Assembly (NCBI GenBank): GCA_028275265.1
Contig: JAPWUZ010000075.1
Coordinates: forward strand, 1-9,895
DNA length: 9,895 nt
Reading direction: 5' to 3'
DNA from: Armatimonadota bacterium
GTDB taxonomy: Bacteria > Armatimonadota > HRBIN16
The translations under genes and the position numbers were made by a program. Position 1 is the stretch's first letter. Each line of letters begins with the position of its first letter. Positions 1-6,878 of the stretch are shown piece by piece. Below the pieces are notes generated by a model. The model was not told the origin of the DNA. It searched no databases and saw nothing but the letters and a program-made list of their open reading frames with translations.

Positions 1-1
1 G

Positions 2-10
2 GGAGGTGAT
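2..10 (+). promoter_or_regulatory. Strong Shine-Dalgarno for the membrane protein
   Basis: GGAGGTGAT is complementary to the 16S rRNA 3' end over nine bases. It overlaps the in-frame GTG at 6 and ATG at 9, so those codons are too close to be served by it. The GTG at 15 lies eight bases after the GGAGG core, which is good spacing. Because the window begins at base 1, an upstream start cannot be excluded. Confidence 0.55.
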
Positions 11-14
11 GGTG

Positions 15-812
15 GTGCGATACGCTGCGCGACTTTTTAACACGGCAGACTGGCTGGGCGTCGCCGCTGTGGTTGTTTCCTACTTCCACTGGTCAAACTA
101 CCAGATGGCACAGCGTCAGCGCGGGGAGTTGGAGGTGCATCTGGCGATGGCGCTTGCGCTGGTAGCGGGGCTGGTCTACCGCGTCTATTGGCAGCGTGTG
201 CCTTCTCGTTATGCGGAAATTGGCGCACGGACAGCGTTTCTGGCTTCGGCGGTGCTGGTGTTTGCCGGGTGGGTGACGGAGGCGGTTACGCTGGCGGCGG
301 GCGCGAATCTGCAATTCCTTCTGGACGGGGCGCGTTTCTCGCAGCGGGCGCGCTACGCCGTTTACTGGATGAGCCCATTACTCTACCTGATACTTGTCTT
401 CATCGCTCCCACCTACGAGGATCTCCTCTTCCGGATGATTGTCGGCTTCTACTTTCTCAGTATGTTCGCTGGCGAGATGCCAGAAGAAGACGCTCAGGGA
501 GGCAAAAACCCCTATGCCGAGGTGCTGGGTAACACCGTTGCCGTGATATTCCTGCTGTTTCTTCCAACGGCGGCAATCGCGCTGCTGGTCTCCCCGAGGG
601 CAACGACGGCAGAAGGTCAGCTGGTGGAGCGGGTTCTTGCTGGTTTCGGTTTAAGCCTGCTGCTTCTGGTAGCGGTGTGTCTCCTTGCGGAGAGACGCAG
701 AAAGCGTGGCGACGGACAACGACCGCCCGATGCCGGTACACGCGCACCCGTCTCGCCGTGTCCTGTCCGGACCTCGCAACACGCGCGTCCACTACCCGAT
801 AAGGGGGAATAA
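15..812 (+). CDS. Polytopic membrane protein of unknown function, about seven helices
   Basis: I do not recognise this family. The protein is about 265 residues from the GTG at 15, the start favoured by the ribosome-binding site at 2-10; GTG 6, ATG 9 and GTG 12 are in-frame alternatives. Hydrophobic segments lie near residues 13-29, 42-57, 74-95, 115-131, 136-152, 172-192 and 206-225, so it should be an inner-membrane protein with about seven helices. After the last helix there is a basic run (ERRRKRG), the usual positive-inside signal. A proline- and arginine-rich tail of about 35 residues follows and looks disordered. No catalytic motif, transporter signature or signal peptide cleavage site is apparent. 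The gene ends at TAA 810-812 and is convergent with the glycosidase gene, whose stop begins 46 bases away. I saw no convincing hairpin terminator in that gap. Coding is supported by the long open frame, the strong ribosome-binding site and the clear hydrophobic periodicity. The function is unknown. Confidence 0.75.
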   Translation: MRYAARLFNTADWLGVAAVVVSYFHWSNYQMAQRQRGELEVHLAMALALVAGLVYRVYWQRVPSRYAEIGARTAFLASAVLVFAGWVTEAVTLAAGANLQFLLDGARFSQRARYAVYWMSPLLYLILVFIAPTYEDLLFRMIVGFYFLSMFAGEMPEEDAQGGKNPYAEVLGNTVAVIFLLFLPTAAIALLVSPRATTAEGQLVERVLAGFGLSLLLLVAVCLLAERRRKRGDGQRPPDAGTRAPVSPCPVRTSQHARPLPDKGE

Positions 813-858
813 AGACGGAGCTGTCCTCTATGGAGTCAGTCTGCCATCGCCTCAACTC

Positions 859-3800
859 TTATCGGCTTGCAACTACCGCAACCTGTGGCGGCTGCAGCAG
901 ACGCTGGCGCATCTGGCGGGATTGCACGTGGTAGCCCTCGTGTAGATAAAGCCACAACTTGAGGCGCACAGGAAGCACCGGCTGTGCCAACAGTTCAATG
1001 GTTGCGTAGCGGCGCGTGTCGGCGGGCTTGCCGCGCTCTTCGCCCCAGAAGCCCTGCCGTACCCGGTTGCAGCCGTCGTTTTCGATGAGAAGCAGGGAGA
1101 GGCTTTCGCTCAGGTCGCTCGGGTGGAAGAGCGTCAATACCGGCGGAACCCAGTCGCCCATGCGCCAGCCGAAATGCACCTTCGGGCCGAATAGCTCCAG
1201 AGGCTGGTCTCCTGTGCCCACGAAGTTTGGGAAGGTCTTCGTCCACCAGCGGGCGTTGAATCGCGCCTCCAGCGCAACGAGTTCCTCTGCTTCCGCCGAC
1301 AGCGGATGCACCTGCACACTCATCTCTACCAGTGGTAGACCGGCAAACACGCGGTAGCGCTGCGTTGCCCGCAGGGGCAGGTTGCCCCCGCCAGCGGTGA
1401 CCTCCACCGTCACCCACACCGGATTGCGCTCTACCACGCGCACGTTTGCCCTGCCGTTGCGTTGCCACAGGATGTCGTCTATCACGAACTGCGCGGTGTC
1501 TTGCGCGGGGCGTTTGGGGTCGCTCCGGCCGAATGTGCCCATACCCGCACCGCCGCTTTGCGCAGCGTAGTTCCTTCCGCTGCGTTTGGAGCGTAAGCGG
1601 GTGAGTGTGCCACCGGAATCCTCGCGCCACTCCAGCTCCAGCACACCGTTGTCTATCCGCAGCACTCCGCTGCCGGTCTGTACCTGGATAGACGGTGAAA
1701 GCACTCCCCGCGCTGGCGATACCCCCAGCAAGAGCAAGCCGCTTTCCTCTACCGGCTCCAGCGCTACCCACTCCAGCGCAAGGTTGCACACCCGTCGGTC
1801 GTCGCCAGTGCCTTTCTCCGCCGGACGGTGCGCCTGCGCAAAGAGCAATCGCACCTCCGCAGGTTGAGGAGACGGGCTTTTGCGTGGCGGCAGGTTCACC
1901 GCCAGCGTTTGCCAGCCGGGGCGCATCTCGATCTCGTCCACCTTACTCCCGTCGACGAAGACGGCGGCCCTGTTCTGCCAGAGCACCTGACCGTGAAGCA
2001 GAAGCCGGTACGTGCCTCCGGCGGGAACGGGCAGGCGCAGTACCGTCTCACGTCCTTCACCAGGTATCCAGCGTATCGTATTGCCCTGCCTCCATGCCTC
2101 GCGCTGAGCCATGCCTCGCACGAGCACCCGCTCGTCGCCGGGTGAGCCGATGTCGATGCGCCAGCTCTGTGTGCGCGGGGGGACGATGAAATGCAACCTG
2201 CCACCAGCGATATGCGTGGGCAGGGGGGTGCCATCGGGCAGATGTACCTGCCACGCTCGCCGGCGCAAACCTGCTGGCAATAGTGCGGACAATGGCATCC
2301 CTCGTGCCTCATCCGCACTGGCGATAAGCAGGCAGGACACCTGCCCCTGGCGAGGCGACGGCAGAAGCCTTGGCACAGTGGCGACGGTAAGCAGCAGCGC
2401 GCGTTCGTGGAAACCTGCGCTGTCGCGCCAGCGGAGGGTTACGGTTGTCTGGCGGGCTATCGGCTGTGCGCTGAACGGTATCGGTAAACGCACCTCTTTA
2501 CGCGCGCCCTCACGCAGTTCGCCAACGCGGATACGCGCTCCTGAAAAAACGACCTCCACGTCCCGGGCGGTCTCGCCGGGCACATCCTGCGCAGGATGCC
2601 ACCACCGCATGTCGCCATGCGGCGTGTGCGGCGCGTTGGTGACCACGACCGCAGGCGCGTGAGAGCTGACAGAGGTGTTCAGCAGGCGTACGTCCGCATT
2701 GCGTCCTACCACTAGTGGGCGAAGCAGATACGCCGTTCGCACCCGCCCATCGCGGTCGTGCCACGAGACCTGTACGTACACTGTCTTCATGCCCCAGTCG
2801 GCGAAGGATTTGACCTCGCAAGGCAGTTGCACCTGCCTGTTCTCCGCAGGCGCAAGGCGCAGGGTGATAGGCTTGCCCTGCACACTGGCGATTTTCGCGC
2901 CGATTTGCAGCGTCACGGTGACGGGCGCCGCAGTCAGGTTCTTGACCGTTACAGGCAGGTTCACCGTGCTGCCGGGGTAAGCGAACCACTGCGGGGCATT
3001 TACCTGCACCGGCGCGTAGACCAGCTGGTAGGCGGAGAGATACTGCACGGTGTCCTCAAACGGTAAAGAGTTTATCTGACGTGGGATAAAGTGCCTGCCG
3101 TCTATGGTCAGTGTGGTCACTTCCGCCAGCGGCAAGCCATCCACTTCCGGAGGGTGCAGACGGACGGTCTGCGGCTGCCAGGTGCGGTTTTCGACGAGCA
3201 GAAAGCGGGTGGTTCCCGCCCGCAGCACTGCGCTCATCAGGTCGGGGGTGTCGGGTAGGCTACCATCCGCGAGGCGGAGGCATTTGTCGCAGGGCACACC
3301 AGCCACCTCTTCCAGTGCTTTCGCCCACCAGCGCGGGTCGTCGCTGAAGATGCCGTTCACGGCGAGCAGACGGGAGCTACCGACCTCTGCCAGCACATCG
3401 CGCGGCAAGCCGTCACTGTAAAGGCTAAGTGCTTTGCCTTGCGGCAAGCGGCTGCGACGGCTCTGCAGGGGAGCACGGAAGACCGTATCGCCCTCGGTGA
3501 AGCGAGCGGTGTCTGTCGGTTCCCACTCCACGCTTTCTTTCTCGCCTGCGGGCACGTCGGGGGTAGAGATTTGCACCCAGTCCAGCGCGAGATTGCAGGC
3601 TCGGCTCTCGTCTTTGAACCGCTGTGGCTCCTTTTCGCGCGGTATCATCGCCTCCGAGAACTTCCACTGTACCTCCGCCACCCGAGATGCGCCGATGGCA
3701 GCGGCAGGGATACGCACCTCGTACACTCGCCAGCCCGGTTCCAGCATGACCTCGCCAACCCGCTCATCGTTGACTATCACGCGCACCTGGTGTTGCCACA

Positions 3801-5523
3801 TCACGCTGCCGTGCCAGCGCAGGAGCAGGTCGGTATTCGGCAGGGCGGGAAGCAGAAAGGTGGTGATTGTGCCTGTGCCGGGCGTCCACCGAACGGTTGC
3901 CTGGGTGCCCGCGCCGTATGCACCCGGCGGCAGTCTGCCCCAGTCCTCGCGCCCGCTGAATCCGCTCTGTAATACCCGCTCGTCGCCCGGTGTGCCAATG
4001 TCTACCAGGAAATTGAACCGCCGGGCGGGCGTTCCGGACTGCACGGAAGGTGTCGCGGACATCGTTTCGCCGGTCCAGTCCTCCGGTGACGCCGAGACGA
4101 TAAGCGTGCGGTCGCCCTGTTGGAGCCATTCTTTGAGCACCTGCGCTATCCGCTCCCGCTTGCCGTTCAGCCCGAAGCCCGCTCCGCCTGATGGGGCTAT
4201 CAGCACACGATAGTTTTGCAGATGTTGCAGGTCGGTTTCACTCTGCAGAAGCACCTCGAAGGGAACCTGTATCGCCCGGAGAGCCTGCACCGCACGGTAC
4301 AGGTCGTTCGGGTCGCCTGTTCCGCTCTCGAAAATCCAGTCGTTGACCAGCAGGGCGACAGGGGCTTGCGTTTGCGGGCGAGGGCAGGTCAGCTGCCAGA
4401 GGGTGCTGTACAGCAGGTTGGTCTGGCAGAACCGCTTGCCGCCCTCGAAGCTGGGCTCGAGGTTGGAGCCCTCCCACCACTCGTTCCAGCTGAGATGCAA
4501 CACACCGTCCACAAAGCGCATCAGGTTACCCACCCAGAAGCGGTCGTAGTGGTGCGGCTCGGGGAGGTAGCCGGTACCCGGCACGCGGATGCCCCAGTCG
4601 AAGTAGCGGTGTTTGAGATGGTCGAAGAACACGCCGCCACACCTGCGGGTGACCGCTGCCTGCAGGAAGCGGTCCGCGTCCTGCTCGTGTGGCACGCCGA
4701 AGATGCCCGCATACGAGTGCGCCCCGCCGAACACACGCGCAAACCGCTCGAAGCCAAAGCCCATAAAGGGTGCATAGCCCACGTCGAATGAGGCAGACAG
4801 ACCGGGCAGACCAAACTCCTGCTGTATCAGCTCCTCCATCCTGCGCCAGTCGTGCTGCCATATCTCATACTGATATTCAATGCTAAGCGCACGCTGGAAG
4901 CCGGTGCTGTTGACATCCATGCGGATATCTTCGAAGCGGCGATACTGTGTGCCCCATTCCGCGTTGAGGCGTTCGATGGTCTGGTATCTCTCCCGCAGCC
5001 ACTGCTGGAACCCCTGATGGTCTATGCTGAGCTGCGGCGCGCCGTTACGCGAGTAGACCAGCTGGAACGGCTTCCCGCCCAGCCACGTCCACACGGGCGA
5101 GCGGGCATACTGGCGCATCCAGTGGACAGTGTCGCGCCGCTCGCTGACGTTGCGCCAGAACTCACGCATGGCGAAGTTCTCGCCGTCCTGATACAACCCC
5201 ATGAAGAGGCGATAGCCCAGCGCATGCACGCGCTCGGTGGCTTTCAGCACGGTGGCTTCGCGAGGCTCTCCGCTTTCGCCGCGCCAGCCCTGCCCCCAGT
5301 AGTCCATGTACAGATGGGTCATTCCCCAGTCGGCGGCGAGCAGTTGCGAACGCACGTTGTCGGCGAGTTTGCGGCTGTCGTAGTAGCCGTAGAGGGGCGT
5401 GTTGTGGATACCGTTGATCCAGTTTCCCCATTCGCCCGCGTGCGTGTCCCATTCGTACCAGTAAAAGTATGCCGCACCCACCAGGGGCAGTTTTTCCGAT
5501 GCCTGATGCATATCGGGCTGCAT
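859..5523 (-). CDS. Giant multidomain glycoside hydrolase-like protein with GH99/WbsX-like barrel
   Basis: The product is 1554 residues. Residues 13-378 resemble a GH99/WbsX-type (beta/alpha)8 barrel. The sequence starts LVGAAYFYWYEW and ends with SWNEWWEGSNLEPS at 345-358. In GH99 the two glutamates of NEWxEG (here E348 and E351) are the catalytic pair acting on alpha-mannosides. LNAEWGT (186-192) is reminiscent of GH42-type enzymes. Residues 387-481 look like a class I glutamine-amidotransferase-like Rossmann domain, as in GH42 middle domains, and strands at about 695-740 may complete it. Duplicated jelly-roll-like domains lie at 506-653 and 1120-1256. Ig/NEW3-like beta domains fill 838-1048. 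A mutarotase-like supersandwich (NGVLELEW, GGTLTRL) occupies about 1286-1538. The open frame continues upstream to 5784, but ATG 5521-5523 is chosen because a strong ribosome-binding site precedes it and the upstream part overlaps the divergent promoter and regulator. No signal peptide is seen from this start. Substrate is unproven; an alpha-mannoside-type glycan is the best guess. Confidence 0.85.
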   Translation of the reverse strand: MQPDMHQASEKLPLVGAAYFYWYEWDTHAGEWGNWINGIHNTPLYGYYDSRKLADNVRSQLLAADWGMTHLYMDYWGQGWRGESGEPREATVLKATERVHALGYRLFMGLYQDGENFAMREFWRNVSERRDTVHWMRQYARSPVWTWLGGKPFQLVYSRNGAPQLSIDHQGFQQWLRERYQTIERLNAEWGTQYRRFEDIRMDVNSTGFQRALSIEYQYEIWQHDWRRMEELIQQEFGLPGLSASFDVGYAPFMGFGFERFARVFGGAHSYAGIFGVPHEQDADRFLQAAVTRRCGGVFFDHLKHRYFDWGIRVPGTGYLPEPHHYDRFWVGNLMRFVDGVLHLSWNEWWEGSNLEPSFEGGKRFCQTNLLYSTLWQLTCPRPQTQAPVALLVNDWIFESGTGDPNDLYRAVQALRAIQVPFEVLLQSETDLQHLQNYRVLIAPSGGAGFGLNGKRERIAQVLKEWLQQGDRTLIVSASPEDWTGETMSATPSVQSGTPARRFNFLVDIGTPGDERVLQSGFSGREDWGRLPPGAYGAGTQATVRWTPGTGTITTFLLPALPNTDLLLRWHGSVMWQHQVRVIVNDERVGEVMLEPGWRVYEVRIPAAAIGASRVAEVQWKFSEAMIPREKEPQRFKDESRACNLALDWVQISTPDVPAGEKESVEWEPTDTARFTEGDTVFRAPLQSRRSRLPQGKALSLYSDGLPRDVLAEVGSSRLLAVNGIFSDDPRWWAKALEEVAGVPCDKCLRLADGSLPDTPDLMSAVLRAGTTRFLLVENRTWQPQTVRLHPPEVDGLPLAEVTTLTIDGRHFIPRQINSLPFEDTVQYLSAYQLVYAPVQVNAPQWFAYPGSTVNLPVTVKNLTAAPVTVTLQIGAKIASVQGKPITLRLAPAENRQVQLPCEVKSFADWGMKTVYVQVSWHDRDGRVRTAYLLRPLVVGRNADVRLLNTSVSSHAPAVVVTNAPHTPHGDMRWWHPAQDVPGETARDVEVVFSGARIRVGELREGARKEVRLPIPFSAQPIARQTTVTLRWRDSAGFHERALLLTVATVPRLLPSPRQGQVSCLLIASADEARGMPLSALLPAGLRRRAWQVHLPDGTPLPTHIAGGRLHFIVPPRTQSWRIDIGSPGDERVLVRGMAQREAWRQGNTIRWIPGEGRETVLRLPVPAGGTYRLLLHGQVLWQNRAAVFVDGSKVDEIEMRPGWQTLAVNLPPRKSPSPQPAEVRLLFAQAHRPAEKGTGDDRRVCNLALEWVALEPVEESGLLLLGVSPARGVLSPSIQVQTGSGVLRIDNGVLELEWREDSGGTLTRLRSKRSGRNYAAQSGGAGMGTFGRSDPKRPAQDTAQFVIDDILWQRNGRANVRVVERNPVWVTVEVTAGGGNLPLRATQRYRVFAGLPLVEMSVQVHPLSAEAEELVALEARFNARWWTKTFPNFVGTGDQPLELFGPKVHFGWRMGDWVPPVLTLFHPSDLSESLSLLLIENDGCNRVRQGFWGEERGKPADTRRYATIELLAQPVLPVRLKLWLYLHEGYHVQSRQMRQRLLQPPQVAVVASR
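1759..2163 (-). repeat. Duplicated jelly-roll-like domain, copy 2 (inside the glycosidase gene)
   Basis: This stretch encodes glycosidase residues of about 1121-1255. It shares with copy 1 the ordered landmarks DIGSPGDERVL (1124-1134), an xRW strand, LHGQVLWQ (1176-1183), MRPGW (1200-1204) and CNLALEWV (1246-1253). Over the first 21 aligned positions from the DIG motif, 14 residues are identical to copy 1. The similarity is also visible in DNA: ACCCGCTCGTCGCC is shared at 2126-2139 and 3974-3987. The pattern of an acidic DIG.PGD opening, an RW strand, a PGW loop and a closing LxLxWV strand matches a beta-sandwich seen in other carbohydrate-related proteins. A glycan-binding role is inference. 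Confidence 0.8.
3565..4008 (-). repeat. Duplicated jelly-roll-like domain, copy 1 (inside the glycosidase gene)
   Basis: This stretch encodes glycosidase residues of about 506-653. Landmarks are DIGTPGDERVL (508-518), VRWTPG, WHGSVMWQ (570-577), LEPGW (594-598) and CNLALDWV (643-650), in the same order as in copy 2. The copy is slightly longer, mainly because of an extra loop around GAYGAG and a longer segment before CNLALDWV. It sits after the amidotransferase-like domain and before strands (ALSLYSDG, RLLAVNGIF) that could belong to that same fold. It may therefore be an insertion into a loop rather than a simple tandem module. Confidence 0.8.
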
Positions 5524-5530
5524 GATAAGG

Positions 5531-5537
5531 CACCCTC
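5531..5537 (-). promoter_or_regulatory. Ribosome-binding site that sets the glycosidase start
   Basis: On the minus strand this reads GGGAGGG, continuing TGCC, seven bases before the ATG at 5521-5523. No other in-frame ATG in the upstream 260 bases has a comparable site. It therefore decides the start and shortens the open frame by 87 codons. Confidence 0.7.
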
Positions 5538-5695
5538 CCGCGTGTGGTCTCGGAAGCAATCGTTCTTGATGGGTTAGAGAACTTCCTGTCGGGGCCAACG
5601 AGCAAGCCTTTCCAGCAGGAACAGCCCCGGCGATGGCGGTGACGTTTTCTACACTTGTGCGCCCACGAGATTTTTTTGGATTTTTGCGAAAAACC

Positions 5696-5714
5696 GTGTG
5701 AAAACGCTTGACAC
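5696..5714. promoter_or_regulatory. Possible second operator: imperfect palindrome over the -35 box
   Basis: GTGTGAA and TTGACAC flank a five-base centre, and six of the seven arm positions pair. The core TGAAAACGCTTGAC (5699-5712) also resembles the LacI-family cre pattern TGWAARCGYTWNCW, with one late mismatch. The site overlaps the -35 hexamer, where a bound protein would block polymerase. Part of the symmetry comes from the -35 sequence itself, so this may be chance. Confidence 0.3.
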
Positions 5715-5736
5715 TTTTGGCATAGCAGTATATAAT
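5708..5736 (+). promoter_or_regulatory. Consensus sigma-70 promoter of the regulator-pseudopilin unit
   Basis: TTGACA (5708-5713) and TATAAT (5731-5736) are both perfect hexamers, separated by the optimal 17 bases. Transcription should begin near 5743, giving a leader of about 34 bases before the ATG at 5777. A/T-rich tracts at about 5671-5693 could act as an UP element. A promoter this strong in front of a regulator gene suggests it is normally held down by repression. Confidence 0.85.
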
Positions 5737-5766
5737 ACCGGTGTTACAATAAACTATAACACCGGT
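5737..5766. promoter_or_regulatory. Perfect inverted-repeat operator at the transcription start
   Basis: The arms ACCGGTGTTA (5737-5746) and TAACACCGGT (5757-5766) are exact reverse complements separated by ten bases, so the arm centres are 20 bp apart, about two helical turns. Each arm contains the self-complementary hexamer ACCGGT. The first arm begins immediately after the -10 box and spans the predicted start site; the second lies in the leader just before the regulator's start codon. This is the classic position for autorepression by a dimeric regulator. The adjacent GntR/LacI hybrid is the obvious candidate ligand. The divergent glycosidase could share the control, but I see no clear promoter for it on the minus strand, only a weak TATACT at 5726-5731. 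Confidence 0.8.
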
Positions 5767-5776
5767 TGTGAGAACA

Positions 5777-6853
5777 ATGAGCATTCAAGTTGTGGACAGG
5801 AACAATCCGCTACCGCGCTACGTTCAGGCGATGCTGATTATCCAGCAGCGCATCCGTTCGGGCATGTATCGCCCGGGCGGGCGCATCCCCGGCGAGCGCG
5901 ACCTGGCGGCAGAGCTGCGCGTCAGCCAGATGACCATGAACCGGGCGCTCATGGAACTCGAGAAGCAAGGCTGGATACTTCGTGAGCACGGTAAAGGCAC
6001 TTTTGTGCCGGAGAACTTCTGTCCGCCGCCTCCTGAGGTGCTGCAAATCGGGGTGGTGACGCACATCCCTGCCGAACACGCTCTGGAAGACTTTTATCTC
6101 GGCTCACTCTTTCGGGGGATGCAACGCGCCATGGTCAACTCCTCTGTCAGCCTGTCCATCCTGGAAGTGCCTGCAGATGAAATAGAAAAAATCGGTGAAG
6201 CGCTTCTGGACGGCTTGCTGGTGCTGGACATGCTGGAGCAGAACGTGGAAAAGGTCAACCAGCTTGGCGCTTCCTGGGAAGGGCTGGAGGTGCCCTTTGT
6301 GGATAGCGACAACGTCGCCGGAACCCGTGCGGCTCTGGAACATCTCATCGGTCTGGGGCACCGGCGCGTTGGTGGTGTGTTTGCTCTGCCCCATACCTGC
6401 AACACTCAGGACCGCCTCCGAACGTTTCGGGAGACCCTGCGAGAAAGGTGTATTCCAATAGACGACTCGCTCGTCCTCATGGAGGAAGAAGCAACATTGA
6501 TATCACAAACCGGGCGCGAAAAGATACGGCAGATACTTCGCTCTTCCGAACGCCCGAGCGCTTTCTTCTGCGGAGGCTATTATCTGGCACTGGAGGTCAT
6601 GCGCATCGCGCGGGAGGAGGGTTTGCGTATACCCGAAGACCTTTCGGTAGTGGGCTTCGACGACCCGGTGTCTGCGGCGTTGTTAAGCCCACCATTGACG
6701 ACCGTGCGTCAGCCTCTGGATGAGATGGGGCGTCTGGCAACGGAGATGCTTCTCGAATGGCTGAAGAATACGGCACCACCCCGCCACCGCGTCGTGTTGC
6801 CGACGCAACTGATGGTGCGTCAGTCTACCACGTCGCCGGGCGGTAACACATAA
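5777..6853 (+). CDS. GntR/LacI hybrid transcriptional regulator
   Basis: This 358-residue cytoplasmic DNA-binding protein has a GntR-type winged helix at residues 10-78. The recognition region runs from IPGERDLAAELRVS to QMTMNRALMELEKQG and the wing is GKGTFV. A LacI/periplasmic-binding-protein-like effector domain covers about 88-350, with GVVTH, HLIGLGHRRVGG, SVVGFDDP and LTTVRQPLDEMG. These are the standard landmarks of LacI-type sugar sensors. The combination matches the AraR-like GntR subgroup, in which a sugar usually releases the protein from DNA. The ATG at 5777 is preferred over an in-frame GTG at 5768 because the GTG touches the operator; the ribosome-binding site is weak (TGAGA). 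The gene follows a consensus promoter and a perfect inverted repeat, so autorepression is likely. The pseudopilin gene starts 25 bases after its stop. The effector cannot be read from sequence; a sugar released by the divergent glycosidase is a reasonable hypothesis. Confidence 0.92.
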   Translation: MSIQVVDRNNPLPRYVQAMLIIQQRIRSGMYRPGGRIPGERDLAAELRVSQMTMNRALMELEKQGWILREHGKGTFVPENFCPPPPEVLQIGVVTHIPAEHALEDFYLGSLFRGMQRAMVNSSVSLSILEVPADEIEKIGEALLDGLLVLDMLEQNVEKVNQLGASWEGLEVPFVDSDNVAGTRAALEHLIGLGHRRVGGVFALPHTCNTQDRLRTFRETLRERCIPIDDSLVLMEEEATLISQTGREKIRQILRSSERPSAFFCGGYYLALEVMRIAREEGLRIPEDLSVVGFDDPVSAALLSPPLTTVRQPLDEMGRLATEMLLEWLKNTAPPRHRVVLPTQLMVRQSTTSPGGNT

Positions 6854-6878
6854 CGACCACACATAAGGAGGGTTCACA

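Noticed and set aside
530..539. TAACACCGTT, nine of ten bases matching one arm of the operator
   Set aside because: A single half-site inside a coding region with no second arm nearby; expected by chance.
813..858. Possible shared terminator between the convergent membrane-protein and glycosidase genes
   Set aside because: I found only three- or four-base stems and no T-run on either strand.
4216..5577. Two plus-strand frames (191 and 241 codons) opposite the glycosidase barrel
   Set aside because: Antisense to the best-conserved part of the glycosidase; their composition looks like reverse-complement shadow coding and neither has a good ribosome-binding site.
5524..5784. N-terminal extension of the glycosidase to the ATG at 5784, which looks hydrophobic at first
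   Set aside because: It would overlap the regulator gene, the operator and the promoter, and it lacks a ribosome-binding site. The apparent hydrophobic start is A/T-rich promoter DNA translated by chance.
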